Shown: piece by piece, positions 36,072 to 45,788 of the stretch
Layout of the letters: each line of letters opens with the position of its first letter
Numbering within the stretch: position 1 is the stretch's first letter
Assembly: GCF_000380985.1 (NCBI RefSeq)
Contig: NZ_KB905703.1
Span: 57,717 to 121,716 of the forward strand
Direction: 5' to 3'
From: Proteiniphilum acetatigenes DSM 18083
GTDB taxonomy: Bacteria; Bacteroidota; Bacteroidia; Bacteroidales; Dysgonomonadaceae
Length of the DNA: 64,000 bases
Position numbers and translations under genes: made by a program
The notes under the pieces: model-generated
Told to the model about the DNA's origin: nothing
The model's input: the letters and a program-made list of their open reading frames with translations, nothing else
The model's database searches: none

Positions 36072-36710
36072 CTATGCTTTTTTTGATTGATTTACGATAT
36101 CCGACAGCTGTGATGCCGCCAACCGGGGATCTGCCGCCGACATAATGGCCGAAACAACGGCAATACCGTCTGCGCCGGCTTGTATTATATCCCGGGCATT
36201 GCTGTTGTTGATTCCACCGATACCGACACTGGGATGTTTCGACAAGAGAGAAATCTCACGAACGCCTGTCAGGCCTAACTCTTTAGCAGTATCTGTCTTG
36301 GTCGGAGTACTGAAAACAGGAGATATCCCGATATAATCTATATCCAGCTTATTGGCCTCAAGCACATCCTGTACATTTTCAACGGACAGGCCGATTATTT
36401 TGTTCTTCCCTAATATTTTCCGCGCAACTTCATAGGGAAGATCGTATTGGCCGATATGCAGTCCTTCGGCTTCGCAGGCAAGCGCTATATCTAACCTGTC
36501 ATTGATAATCAACGGAATATTGTAAGGCTTCAGACACGCTTTGATTGTAATCGCCTGCCGGTAAAATTCTTTTGAAGAACAGTCCTTTTCGCGCAACTGC
36601 ACCATGGTAACCCCTCCTTTTACAGCCTCTTCCACTACATATTCCAACGGCCTGCCCAGGGACAATAAACGGTCGGTAACCAAATACAGACTTAAGTCGA
36701 AATTCTTCAT
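36072..36710 (-). CDS. thiE: Thiamin phosphate synthase
   Basis: ThiE joins HMP-PP and hydroxyethylthiazole phosphate to thiamin phosphate. The 212-residue TIM barrel shows MVQLREKDCSSKEFYRQA, IINDRLDIALACEAEGLHIG, IGLSVENVQDV and the phosphate-binding SVGIGGINNSNARDII. Its start overlaps the thiM stop by four bases. Confidence 0.95.
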   Translation of the reverse strand: MKNFDLSLYLVTDRLLSLGRPLEYVVEEAVKGGVTMVQLREKDCSSKEFYRQAITIKACLKPYNIPLIINDRLDIALACEAEGLHIGQYDLPYEVARKILGKNKIIGLSVENVQDVLEANKLDIDYIGISPVFSTPTKTDTAKELGLTGVREISLLSKHPSVGIGGINNSNARDIIQAGADGIAVVSAIMSAADPRLAASQLSDIVNQSKKA

Positions 36711-37501
36711 AGTCGAATATTTTGCCTTATGGCATCTTCGTCGATATTGAAAAGTGTATCCAGAAAGTTTATTTGCAGACTGCCGTTTCCTTTCGAGGTC
36801 CCGGCCGCAATTTCTCCTGCGATACCCATAATAAACATGGCGTGGGTGGCCGCTTCAAGGAAGTTCGGGTTGATAGCGGTAAAAGTTCCTACGATAGCGG
36901 ATGCGGTGCATCCCATACCTGTCACTCTTGCCATCATCGGGTTCCCGTTCTTTACGGTCTCAACGGCGATTCCATCGGTTATATAATCCGTTTCCCCGCT
37001 GACAACCACGATTGCACCGGTTTCGTTGGCCAAAGCTTTAGCCGGATTTAATGCAGCTTCAGAACTGTTTGTACTGTCAACACCTTTGGTCCGCGCGTTG
37101 GCATTGGATAAGGCGATTATTTCCGAAGCATTGCCCCGGATGACCGAAGGCCTGCACTCTTCTATTATTTGCATACATACCCTCGACCGGTATGATGTGG
37201 CTCCGGCGCCCACAGGATCGAAGACAACCGGGATATGTCTATCCAATGCCGTCTTGCCTGCTATCAACATGGCTTTTACCCATTCGGCCTCAAGGGTGCC
37301 GATATTGATAACCAACGAAGAAGCTATACCGGCCATTTCGGCAACTTCATCCAGCGAATGCGCCATTACCGGCGATGCGCCTACTGCCAGCAACGCATTT
37401 GCCGAATTATTCATCGCCACATAATTGGTTATGTTATGTATGAGTGGGGACCTTTCTCTTACAAGGTTCAGGTCCCGAACCAAATTTTCAATACGTATCA
37501 T
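36707..37501 (-). CDS. thiM: Hydroxyethylthiazole kinase
   Basis: ThiM phosphorylates salvaged thiazole alcohol. The 264-residue protein shows PLIHNITNYVAMNNSANALL, VFDPVGAGATSYR, VIRGNASEI, and the C-terminal catalytic MARVTGMGCTASAIVGTF with the family cysteine. It is the first gene of the operon, about 90 bases behind the terminator and 175 behind the riboswitch. No thiC, thiG or thiH is in the operon, so it serves salvage. Confidence 0.96.
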   Translation of the reverse strand: MIRIENLVRDLNLVRERSPLIHNITNYVAMNNSANALLAVGASPVMAHSLDEVAEMAGIASSLVINIGTLEAEWVKAMLIAGKTALDRHIPVVFDPVGAGATSYRSRVCMQIIEECRPSVIRGNASEIIALSNANARTKGVDSTNSSEAALNPAKALANETGAIVVVSGETDYITDGIAVETVKNGNPMMARVTGMGCTASAIVGTFTAINPNFLEAATHAMFIMGIAGEIAAGTSKGNGSLQINFLDTLFNIDEDAIRQNIRL

Positions 37502-37593
37502 TTTTATTAGAATTTAGATAGAATATGATTTTAAACATTATATTGTCAGAGGCTTTGTCCCTTAATCAACAAAACTTTTATCCATTTTTCAGC

Positions 37594-37627
37594 AATAAAA
37601 AAAGCCGTTCCATATTGGTGAAACGGC
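37594..37627 (-). terminator. Riboswitch-linked terminator before thiM
   Basis: On the minus strand GCCGTTTCACC, loop AATAT, GGAACGGC and then TTTTTTTATT: a GC-rich hairpin with a U-run, 50 bases after the TPP aptamer. It is the expected OFF-state structure of a transcription-terminating riboswitch. Confidence 0.85.
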
Positions 37628-37674
37628 AATGATTGAATACATTGAATACTATGTAAACGTAATCTTTTTAAATT

Positions 37675-37758
37675 TCCGTTTCCCTACGATGTCAATTACA
37701 ACATATCAGGTTCAAGGGTTTGATCTCAGCTCTTTATAAAAAGCACCCCTAACAGAGA
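37675..37758 (-). ncRNA. TPP riboswitch (THI element)
   Basis: The minus strand carries the conserved parts in order: TTAGGGGTGC (P1/P2), a P3 region, GCTGAGA, ACCCTTGAACCTGAT and GTAGGGAA. This aptamer binds thiamin pyrophosphate and shuts off the thiM-thiE-tenA-thiD operon. A -7 element TATCTTTG on the minus strand (37771-37764) places the transcript start right before the aptamer. Confidence 0.96.
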
Positions 37759-37763
37759 TATCA

Positions 37764-38079
37764 CAAAGATATATATAAATGATGAATAATCCGGGTTTTG
37801 TCAATAAAAAACATTTATTATTGAGGCACCAAAGCTGTATATAATTTCAAAACGAATTGAATAATACTTAATAAACCGATTTATTTTCGTATCTTTGTAC
37901 CCATTAGCAATTAAGTTCATATTGGATCTTTCTTCATCAATGTTTTGCTCCGCTGTTTTTTGCGGGTCTTCCCATCGCCGAAATCGACATCAAAATCAAC
38001 TTATTTGTTTAAGTTATCAATCAGTTGCAAGAATGTGCCCATACAATTTAACGTGACACATCTTGTTTAATATTAAAAC
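37764..38079. other. Divergent region: thi promoter and long helicase leader
   Basis: It holds the minus-strand -7 element of the thi operon (37764-37771) and, on the plus strand, TATCTTTG at 37890-37897 as probable -7 of the RNA helicase gene. That leaves a helicase leader of about 175 bases with a small CCGC/GCGG hairpin near 37951-37966, which could be a temperature-responsive leader as in other cold-shock genes (inference). Confidence 0.45.
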
Positions 38080-39195
38080 ATGACATTTAAAGAATTATCT
38101 ATTGTAGAGCCGGTATTGAGGGCTCTGAACGAAAAAGGACATACAATTCCCACACCAATACAACAACAGGCTATTGCCCCGGCACTTGACAACCGTGATA
38201 TCTTAGGACTGGCACAAACCGGCACAGGAAAGACCGCAGCTTTTGTACTTCCCATCATACAACAACTCTATTTGAATAAATCTCAGGGTCGAAAAAGAGA
38301 GATCAGAGCGTTGATTTTAACACCTACGCGGGAACTGGCTATCCAGATCAACGAATGCCTGAGCGATTATATCCGCTATACGGGGCTTCGCCACTGTGTG
38401 ATTTATGGTGGAGTAAAGCAGAATGCACAGGTAAATGCATTGAAACAGGGGATAGATATATTGGTAGCTACTCCGGGACGTCTGCTCGATTTAATGAACC
38501 AGAAGATCATCAGTCTCCAGTCTATCCGCCATTTTGTGCTGGATGAAGCTGACCGGATGCTGGATATGGGATTTATCCACGATATCAAGCGGTTGTTACC
38601 ACAACTCCCCAGGGTGAAGCAAACCCTCTTCTTTTCGGCTACCATGCCGTCTTCTATAGCTGATCTCTCACGCTCTATCCTGCACAAGCCGGTCAGGGTA
38701 GAGGTGGCGCCGGTATCGTCGGTAGTGGACACCATAGAGCAATATATCTATTTTGTAGAAAAACCGGAGAAGAAAAATCTGCTGATAGACCTGCTGAAAA
38801 AGGATAGAAAGAAATCGGTACTGATATTTTCCCGCACCAAACATGGAGCGGATAAGATCGCAAGGATACTTAGCAAGTCCGGAATAAACAGTGCAGCCAT
38901 CCACGGGAATAAATCGCAGAATGCCAGACAAAAGGCGCTGTCTGATTTTAAATCGCACAAAATACAAACCCTTATCGCGACCGATATTGCAGCCAGGGGA
39001 ATAGATATCAACAATCTGGAACTGGTCATCAACTACGATCTTCCGGATGTGGCCGAGACCTATGTGCATCGCATCGGCCGCACGGGCAGGGCAGGGAATA
39101 CAGGTACTGCGTTGACGTTCTGTGCCGATGAAGAGAGGGATATGTTAAAAGATATCCAGAAATTGACGGGAAAAACCCTTGTGGTAGCAAGCTAA
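38080..39195 (+). CDS. DEAD-box RNA helicase (RhlE-like)
   Basis: A 371-residue minimal DEAD-box protein that remodels structured RNA. All motifs are visible: the Q motif PTPIQQQAIAPAL, Walker A AQTGTGKTAAF, PTRELAIQI, TPGRLLDL, DEAD as VLDEADRMLDMGF, SAT in FFSATMP, then ARGIDI and HRIGRTGRAG. There is no C-terminal extension, so it resembles the RhlE core. The next gene encodes a cold-shock-domain protein, a common pairing for cold adaptation. Confidence 0.94.
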   Translation: MTFKELSIVEPVLRALNEKGHTIPTPIQQQAIAPALDNRDILGLAQTGTGKTAAFVLPIIQQLYLNKSQGRKREIRALILTPTRELAIQINECLSDYIRYTGLRHCVIYGGVKQNAQVNALKQGIDILVATPGRLLDLMNQKIISLQSIRHFVLDEADRMLDMGFIHDIKRLLPQLPRVKQTLFFSATMPSSIADLSRSILHKPVRVEVAPVSSVVDTIEQYIYFVEKPEKKNLLIDLLKKDRKKSVLIFSRTKHGADKIARILSKSGINSAAIHGNKSQNARQKALSDFKSHKIQTLIATDIAARGIDINNLELVINYDLPDVAETYVHRIGRTGRAGNTGTALTFCADEERDMLKDIQKLTGKTLVVAS

Positions 39196-39244
39196 ACAAC
39201 AATTCAATAAACAAAAAATAAATAAAGATATTTCAGGTATAAAT

Positions 39245-39688
39245 ATGGCTAAATCAGTTTCGTATAACAAAAGAGACATAGAAAAGAAAAAACAGGAAAA
39301 ACGTTTGGAAAAACAAAAACGTAAAGAAGAGCGCAAAGCCAATGCAGGTTCCGGCTCATTGGATGATATGATCGCATATGTGGATGAAAACGGGGTGATC
39401 ACCGACACTCCACCGGATCCGGTAAGAAAGCAGGAAATTGATATCGACAATATCGTGGTATCCACTCCAAAGAAGGAAGATGTCGTGGAGCCCGAACTCA
39501 AGGGACGGGTGGAATATTTCAATCCCGACAAAGGATACGGCTTTATCAAGAATGCGGCCAATATGGATAAATACTTCTTCCATATCAGCAGCGCACCGGC
39601 TTCTATCGATGAAGGAGATAAGGTTACCTTCGAGTTGGAACGCGGCAAAAAAGGGATGAATGCCGTGAATATTGTCATTACGGATTAA
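39245..39688 (+). CDS. Cold-shock-domain protein with basic N-terminal extension
   Basis: The C-terminal 65 residues form a cold-shock domain with RNA-binding motifs KGRVEYFNPDKGYGFIKN and KYFFHISS (RNP1 and RNP2-like). The first 35 residues are a lysine/arginine/glutamate helix (RDIEKKKQEKRLEKQKRKEE), which should add RNA or ribosome affinity, followed by an acidic linker. Total 147 residues, longer than CspA. It follows the helicase after 49 bases and is likely co-transcribed. Confidence 0.88.
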   Translation: MAKSVSYNKRDIEKKKQEKRLEKQKRKEERKANAGSGSLDDMIAYVDENGVITDTPPDPVRKQEIDIDNIVVSTPKKEDVVEPELKGRVEYFNPDKGYGFIKNAANMDKYFFHISSAPASIDEGDKVTFELERGKKGMNAVNIVITD

Positions 39689-39776
39689 AGGATAGCCAAC
39701 CGGACGAGATGACTTACAGTGGCTATTCAAAGATATAAATGCCATCCGTCAGAAGAGGTCTACATTGTAAACCGCA

Positions 39777-40526
39777 TTACTCCACAATCCATTGCCGGAA
39801 TTCGGATGCCCGGTTCTTACTCACATAGATCCTTTCGGGGATTGCCGTATCAAGCGTCAATAGCAACCGGTTATCAAACCAGATGGTGATATCTTTCACG
39901 CTTTTCTTTGCTACGATAAATTGTTTATTCGCCCGGAAGAATTCTTTCGGGTTTAATGTCGACATAATGCTGTCGAGCGTTTTCCTGTACGGATAGTTCT
40001 CACCGTTACGCATAAACACCCTTGTGTCATCGGACGAGGTATAGAAACAGGATACCTGGGCAAGGGACACAGGCAACAATTTGTCGTTTATGGGGATCAG
40101 GAGCCTTTCGGGATAACCTTGTACAAGGCTCAGTTCCGGCATCTTAGACAAATACCGGTGAATTTCCGTACGTCCCAGTTTATGATATTTATCCAGCGCC
40201 CGTTTTAAATATACTGGATCAATGGGTTTCAGGATGTAATCGATACTGTTTACCCTGAACGCCTCGATTGCATATTCATCATAAGCCGTAATAAATATAA
40301 TAGGGATTTCTACCGTAATAGCCGAAAAAATATTGAACGCGGAGCCGTCAGACAAATGGATATCCATGAAAATCAGGTCCGGCGCATGGTTTTTTCCCAG
40401 CCATCGTACCGTTTGGGAGACACTTTCGGTAATTCCGGCGATTTCAATTTCCGGGGCAAGGTCGGCCAATATGGTTCTCAGGTTATCGACAGCCACCGTT
40501 TCATCTTCCACGATCAATACCTTCAT
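39777..40526 (-). CDS. LytTR-family response regulator (module 2)
   Basis: A 249-residue regulator: receiver domain with acidic residues EDE at 7-9, phospho-acceptor D55 in DLIFMDIHLSDG and DYILKPIDPVYL; LytTR domain from about 140 with LAQVSCFYTSSDDTRVFMRN and FFRANKQFIVAKKSV. The start codon lies within the end of the kinase gene (26-base overlap). It is divergent from the receptor gene of the same module, the probable target. Confidence 0.92.
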   Translation of the reverse strand: MKVLIVEDETVAVDNLRTILADLAPEIEIAGITESVSQTVRWLGKNHAPDLIFMDIHLSDGSAFNIFSAITVEIPIIFITAYDEYAIEAFRVNSIDYILKPIDPVYLKRALDKYHKLGRTEIHRYLSKMPELSLVQGYPERLLIPINDKLLPVSLAQVSCFYTSSDDTRVFMRNGENYPYRKTLDSIMSTLNPKEFFRANKQFIVAKKSVKDITIWFDNRLLLTLDTAIPERIYVSKNRASEFRQWIVE

Positions 40527-41532
40527 ACGATTTTTCCTTTAATGGTAAGAACACCCGAAAGATCCCGCCATCGGTTTCAACCCTAACCTCGCTGTCAAGC
40601 AGCAGTGAAAAACGGCTGATCAGGTTTGAAAGCCCTATCCCGCTTTCGGTCGGCGGGTCCAGTCTCTTCTGTATCGGATTTGAAAATATCAACTCATCCC
40701 CTCCATTCAGTGCAATGGAAACCACCATCGGATTTTCACTGTCGATCATGTTGTGTTTGATCACATTTTCCAGCAGCGGAAGAAAAGAAAGTGCCGGTAT
40801 CAGCAGGTTGCGTTTGTTTTGGGGGATATCTATCGCAAACGACAGTTTATCGGCATACCGTACTTCCTGCAGGTAGCGGAAGGAATCCAGGAAACCGAGC
40901 TCCTCCTCCAGTTGCACAAGCCCTTTCCTGTCGCTCTGCAGGATATACCGGAACACGTTCGACAGTTTGTTGATGTATTCAAGGACGGTTTCCTTGTCCC
41001 GGTTACGCACCAATGCCGCTAACCCGTTCAGCGAATTGAAGAAAAAGTGCGGGTTGATCTGGTTTGTCAGCGCTTCGCAACGGCTTTGGAGGTTGTCGAG
41101 TTTCAATTGTTCGATTTCATGTTCTTTTTCCCGGTGCTTTATATAGAAAGTATAAGTATAACCGAGCAACAGGCAAAGCGCGCATACCACGATAAACTGG
41201 AATATCAGCAAGCCGCTGAACTGGTCCAGGTTTTTATCGGTAATTCTGGATATGGAAACGTACAAGGCATACGCCACGCTTGTCAACAGCACGGAAACGG
41301 CAATTCTCCTGAAAAAAAGGGCCTGGTTCATATTCCGTATATTGGTCCATACCAATATCCAAATCAATGCACTGAAAAAGAGATAGCGGAATATAAAAAA
41401 ACCAAAATTCGCCAGGTATTCCGCGCTGTACTTTCCCCATAGCTTGACCATATTGGGATAAACGATGAACAGCCCGAATACCAGGCTCAGCATCATCAAA
41501 CGTTTGTTGGACAGTTTTGTGATCAGTTCCAT
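40501..41532 (-). CDS. LytS/YehU-type sensor histidine kinase (module 2)
   Basis: A 343-residue membrane kinase with hydrophobic segments at about 12-26, 43-62, 76-92 and 108-130, then a coiled linker, the acceptor motif NQINPHFFFN (H162) and an ATPase domain with LLENVIKHNMIDSENP and ESGIGLSNLISRF. No separate sensor domain is seen. A CAAAAGTA (41553-41560, minus TACTTTTG) gives a -7 element about 20 bases before the start. It lies 197 bases from the divergent receptor. Confidence 0.9.
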   Translation of the reverse strand: MELITKLSNKRLMMLSLVFGLFIVYPNMVKLWGKYSAEYLANFGFFIFRYLFFSALIWILVWTNIRNMNQALFFRRIAVSVLLTSVAYALYVSISRITDKNLDQFSGLLIFQFIVVCALCLLLGYTYTFYIKHREKEHEIEQLKLDNLQSRCEALTNQINPHFFFNSLNGLAALVRNRDKETVLEYINKLSNVFRYILQSDRKGLVQLEEELGFLDSFRYLQEVRYADKLSFAIDIPQNKRNLLIPALSFLPLLENVIKHNMIDSENPMVVSIALNGGDELIFSNPIQKRLDPPTESGIGLSNLISRFSLLLDSEVRVETDGGIFRVFLPLKEKSYEGIDRGR

Positions 41533-41729
41533 CGTAATGCTTCCTTTTTTTACAAAAGTAAGAATTTTCTGAGATTCGTTCTTAAAAACATCCGGATTTA
41601 CAGCCGTGATAATTTCGTCTACACCGATATTTTTTTCGTTTTAACGGAAAAAGCGGTTTGTCGAACGTCGATATGCTGCAATTTTGCAAGAGCAAAGATA
41701 TATTTTAGGTAAAATCAATCAGAAATAGA

Positions 41730-44180
41730 ATGAAAATATTTTTACTATCCTTTTCGATGTTATTTTATTTTCTGTCCCTTTCGGCTAATCAGGGAAGCGT
41801 CCGCGGAAAAGTAGTGGATGCCGGAACACGGGAAAATTTATCCTATGCCACGGTCAGCGTTGAGAACGCCAGTACCAATGCCCTGGTCGGAGGCGTACCG
41901 ACCGACGAAAGCGGTGAATTCAGGATTGATAACATAGAAAACGGCACTTACATTCTCCGCATTTCCATGATCGGTTTTACGACGCTGGAAAGAGAATTCA
42001 CCATATCGGCTTCCCGGCCGGACGTCAATTTCCGGACCCTCCAACTCTCCGAAGATGTGCAGATGCTTGATGAAGTGGTTATTGAAGGCATACAATCCCA
42101 GATGAGGTTCGAAATAGACCGGCGGGTGTTCAATGTCGCTCAGAACATCGCATCCACCGGAGGTTCCGCCAGCGACGTGCTGGCAAATATCCCCTCGGTG
42201 GAAGTCGATCCCGAAGGGGAGATCTCTTTACGCGGAAATGCCAGTGTCACCATCTGGATAAACGGCAAAGCCTCCGGCCTGTCGGCAGATAACCGCGCCC
42301 AGGTGCTGGAACAACTGCCGGCGGAAAGCATCGAACGGGTGGAACTGATCACGAATCCTTCTGCCAGATATAATCCGGAAGGTACTGCCGGGATCATCAA
42401 TATCATCCTGAAACAGGATCGCAAAGCCGGATATTACGGCAGTATACAGGCAGGGGCAGACAGCCGCAACGGCTATAACATGAGCGGTAACATCAATTAC
42501 AGCAGCGGAAAGTTCGAATCTTACCTGAATATCGGTCACCGTGTGCGCGAAAGGGAAGGGAGGGGGTATACGTACCGCAATTATACGGACGATGCCGGAA
42601 ATGTACATTCATACCTTAACCAGATCAGGGGCGACGAAGAGCGTGAATGGCCTTATTTCGGCCGTGCCGGAATTACGTATCATCTCACGACAAAGGACCA
42701 TTTCAGTATCAATACATTCGGATTGCTTGATTTTGAAAAGGAAGACGACAGCATGGATTACAGCAGCAACGTCCCGGGTTCATTTGTCCGGAGCTTCCGG
42801 CTTTCGGAGAATGAAAACAACATGAAGATGGGAAATGTGGAATTCAATTACAGAAGGGATTTCAGTGAGAAGAGCAATCTTGACCTGACTGTTTCTCACC
42901 ATGCAATGGATCGTGAGGAAAGATCCCGGTTTACCCAGCAGTCCGAGTTTGCCGACGGAAGTGAGAGCAGTTCCTACCAGTTCCAGCATCAGGATAATAA
43001 ATCGAGGTCATGGGAGATACAACTCGACTATGTCACCGAATTCGGGCAGCAGAACAAGGTCGAAGCCGGTTACAAGGGAGATCTGTCGCGGACAGAAAGC
43101 CCGGTGGAAACCGTTTCGGGAGCCACCGAAGAATCCGCTGTGTTCGATGAGGACCTTTACAATTTTTTCCGGTATAACCAGGATGTGCATGCACTGTACG
43201 CCACCTACTCGAAACGAATCGGTAACTTCGGATTCCAGACGGGATTAAGAGGCGAATATACCCGGATGGATACCAAATCCCTGGCATACGGGGAAACGGA
43301 AGACAATGTAGCTCCTTATGAGGATGATTACCTGAGCCTTTATCCCAGCGCTTTCCTATCCTACACATTACCCGGAAATAACGAACTCCAGTTGAATTAC
43401 ACCCGAAGGGTCTCCCGCCCCCGCAGAGGGCAGTTGAACCCTTTCATGAACGTGATGGATTCGACCAATATCACGTACGGTAACCCGTATCTGACACCGC
43501 AATATTCCAATGCGCTGGAGCTGAATTATATCAAAAGCTGGGATAATCACATGTTATCCACTTCGCTGTATTACCGGAATACGGACGATGTGATCCAGCG
43601 GATCAACTATCTGAACGCCGATAACATCATGATGAGTACGCACGCGAATGTCGCAAAAACACAGTCTGCCGGCGTGGAGTTCATTGTCAAGAACAGCCTG
43701 TTCCGTATCCTGGATCTCACGTCCACCCTTAATCTCTATTACAACAGTATTTCAGGGTTTAGCTATCTTCCTACCGGAGCACAAGATCCGGTAACGGGTG
43801 AGGCTGATGACGATTTTTCCTGGAACGGGCGCATCGTAGCCAATGCCGCCCTGCCGTACGACATCACCATGCAGGTTACGGGAAATTATAATTCCAGGCA
43901 GATCATCTCACAGGGATACACGAAGCCGAACGGATCGGTCGATATCGGTTTCCGGAAATCATTCCTCAACCGGGCATTGCATCTGACACTCAACGGACGG
44001 GATATTTTTGAGACCCGGAGAAGGGTTACGGTCACTTCCGGCGCCGGATTCCAGCAGGAAAATATGTTCAGGGTCTCGGGAAGAACCATCGGTCTGACCC
44101 TTACTTATTCTTTCGGCAATATGAACGGCAACCGGAATAATGATCGCCAGCAGCCAATGATGGACGACGAAGAATTCTGA
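41730..44180 (+). CDS. Outer-membrane beta-barrel receptor (module 2)
   Basis: An 816-residue outer-membrane protein with signal peptide MKIFLLSFSMLFYFLSLSAN, a carboxypeptidase-like regulatory domain (about 22-105, GSVRGKVVDAGTRENLSYAT), a plug-like domain (SDVLANIPSVEVDPEGEISL, LPAESIERVELITNPSARYN, GTAGIINIILKQ) and a long barrel. It is of the outer-membrane barrel family near TonB receptors that lacks a clear TonB box. TTTG at 41657-41660 with CAATTTTG at 41679-41686 may be its promoter. A His- or metal-rich loop is not evident; substrate unknown. Confidence 0.85.
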   Translation: MKIFLLSFSMLFYFLSLSANQGSVRGKVVDAGTRENLSYATVSVENASTNALVGGVPTDESGEFRIDNIENGTYILRISMIGFTTLEREFTISASRPDVNFRTLQLSEDVQMLDEVVIEGIQSQMRFEIDRRVFNVAQNIASTGGSASDVLANIPSVEVDPEGEISLRGNASVTIWINGKASGLSADNRAQVLEQLPAESIERVELITNPSARYNPEGTAGIINIILKQDRKAGYYGSIQAGADSRNGYNMSGNINYSSGKFESYLNIGHRVREREGRGYTYRNYTDDAGNVHSYLNQIRGDEEREWPYFGRAGITYHLTTKDHFSINTFGLLDFEKEDDSMDYSSNVPGSFVRSFRLSENENNMKMGNVEFNYRRDFSEKSNLDLTVSHHAMDREERSRFTQQSEFADGSESSSYQFQHQDNKSRSWEIQLDYVTEFGQQNKVEAGYKGDLSRTESPVETVSGATEESAVFDEDLYNFFRYNQDVHALYATYSKRIGNFGFQTGLRGEYTRMDTKSLAYGETEDNVAPYEDDYLSLYPSAFLSYTLPGNNELQLNYTRRVSRPRRGQLNPFMNVMDSTNITYGNPYLTPQYSNALELNYIKSWDNHMLSTSLYYRNTDDVIQRINYLNADNIMMSTHANVAKTQSAGVEFIVKNSLFRILDLTSTLNLYYNSISGFSYLPTGAQDPVTGEADDDFSWNGRIVANAALPYDITMQVTGNYNSRQIISQGYTKPNGSVDIGFRKSFLNRALHLTLNGRDIFETRRRVTVTSGAGFQQENMFRVSGRTIGLTLTYSFGNMNGNRNNDRQQPMMDDEEF

Positions 44181-44206
44181 TGAACTTTGTTCCGATTCTC
44201 ATAGGA

Positions 44207-45253
44207 CTATTTATTCATTAATGCATAAAGCGCAAAAGAGCCCAACCAATGGCTGCCCATATAATCATCATCAGTTATATTATCCAGTGAATAGTTGAGG
44301 TGATTGTCCGCTATCGTTCTCAGATATTCCAGTTCGGGCAGTTTTTTCGCAATACTGTAGAAACATGTCGCTCTGCTGAAATTTAATCCGTCGAGATGAA
44401 CCAGATGTCCATCCGTACGATCCGAAACTTTACCGGGCTCCAGTGAGAAACCGGGATCAGACATCTCCGGCAGGAAATTCTTCAGCCATACACGGTATTC
44501 CTCTGTATCCAATACTTTACTCATCAGCAAGGCCTCTTCAAGGCAAGGGGAAAGAAAATCACTGCCGCCGGGCTCATAAGAGAGGTTACAGTTCAGGTCG
44601 TTTCCATACAATCTTATTGCATGCGCTGTGATCAGTTGTTCAAACTCTTTATCGCCTGTACACCGGGCATAATCGATAGATAAAGAGAGCCCGAAAGCAG
44701 TATTCTCATGTTGTCCGGTGCGGATAGGGTAGTAGAGCTTCGGCAGATATTCTTTATATTTGTCCACGAGTATGTCTGCTAAAGGCTTTAGCGTTTGACC
44801 CCACCGTTGGGCATCGGGGTCATCCCATGAGAGCAATTCGCTTTGTAGTTGAAACAACCATGCCCATCCATAGGTGCGCTCAAAGTTCCGGTTGTTATAA
44901 TCCTCAAAAAAAGCCGATTCTACAAATACATTTTCCAGTGTTATATTCCTGTTCAGAATGGCCCTTACTTCTCCTGAGTTATCCAGTTGAGGATAATCCT
45001 TCAATAATTTTACAATGGACCAATAGCTGTGTACCGCTGAATGCCAGTCGAAACAGCCATAGAATACAGGACGCAACTCTTTCGGATTTTTCAGTTCATC
45101 CGTACTGCCTAATACCTGTCCCAGCTTATTGGGATATTCAATCTCTATACAATGGACAGGCAGCCTGAATATTTTTTCTGCCTGTTGCAGATCCAGCGTT
45201 TGGGCATTGATATATCCGCAAAATAATAAGAAAACAAAGAAAAACTTTTTCAT
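44207..45253 (-). CDS. DUF2891 family secreted protein
   Basis: A 348-residue protein with signal peptide MKKFFFVFLLFCGYINAQ. It matches DUF2891 by HPVFYGCFDWHSAVHSYW-like sequence (RPVFYGCFDWHSAVHSYWSI), RTYGWAWLFQLQSELL, RTGQHENTAFGLSLSIDYAR and DDYMGSHWLGSFALYAL. The many Trp, His and Asp/Glu at helix ends suggest an alpha/alpha toroid, perhaps a glycoside-acting enzyme, but no reaction is known for the family. Convergent with receptor 2; no operon partner. Confidence 0.8.
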   Translation of the reverse strand: MKKFFFVFLLFCGYINAQTLDLQQAEKIFRLPVHCIEIEYPNKLGQVLGSTDELKNPKELRPVFYGCFDWHSAVHSYWSIVKLLKDYPQLDNSGEVRAILNRNITLENVFVESAFFEDYNNRNFERTYGWAWLFQLQSELLSWDDPDAQRWGQTLKPLADILVDKYKEYLPKLYYPIRTGQHENTAFGLSLSIDYARCTGDKEFEQLITAHAIRLYGNDLNCNLSYEPGGSDFLSPCLEEALLMSKVLDTEEYRVWLKNFLPEMSDPGFSLEPGKVSDRTDGHLVHLDGLNFSRATCFYSIAKKLPELEYLRTIADNHLNYSLDNITDDDYMGSHWLGSFALYALMNK

Positions 45254-45415
45254 ATAACTAAAACTATTTATTTTCTATTTCAAAGGATCTGAAAAAAATC
45301 TTCCAACTCTCATTTGCATGTCATTGCCAGAAAAAGGAGTTGAAAGATTCTGAGGTTTTGATTGTTGCATCCCGTTTCGGTAACACGGATGGGATGTTTA
45401 CAAGCTGTTTTATTA

Positions 45416-45754
45416 CTATTCAGCGGCGAAGGTTGCGATAAGTTCAAATTCTTCAAAAGTCATATTCAGGTCTTTACGGTTTATAGGTTCTTTCCCCATT
45501 TCTTTCCTGAGTTTATGCTTGTCGATATGCGATTGTGAATGCTCTTTGCTGGCGTGCCACTTTTCCTGAGACTCTTTATCTTTCCAGTAAATAAGCACTT
45601 TTATGATATCAAAATCGTCCGCCTCTTTGTTGACCAATATTTCGCGGCGGATAAAGCCTTCTGCTTTGTTAGCCCTGGAAGGGAGCAATAAATCCTCTAT
45701 TACAGCGTCCGAAATATTTTTCGCCACTTTCATATTACGTGAAATTACATACAT
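45416..45754 (-). CDS. Antibiotic biosynthesis monooxygenase-like (ABM) protein
   Basis: From 45754 (MYVISRNMKVAKNISDAV) the product has 112 residues with the ABM ferredoxin-like pattern: an opening strand, EGFIRREILVN, IIKVLIYWKDKESQEKWHAS and KEHSQSHIDKH. It resembles IsdG/quinol-monooxygenase-type small proteins, which act on heme or quinols, but the key residues cannot be fixed by eye. A longer frame to 45805 adds no family sequence. It follows the small Cys protein by 34 bases. Confidence 0.65.
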   Translation of the reverse strand: MYVISRNMKVAKNISDAVIEDLLLPSRANKAEGFIRREILVNKEADDFDIIKVLIYWKDKESQEKWHASKEHSQSHIDKHKLRKEMGKEPINRKDLNMTFEEFELIATFAAE

Positions 45755-45788
45755 AACTGTGAATTTTAAAATGTTTATTACTACAAGA

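Noticed and set aside
37951..37966. CCGC/GCGG hairpin in the helicase leader as a terminator
   Set aside because: Only four base pairs; T-run lies inside the loop. Kept only as a possible leader structure.
39689..39776. ATAGCCA/TGGCTAT hairpin after the cold-shock gene as terminator
   Set aside because: The stem is short with a long loop and no T-run follows.
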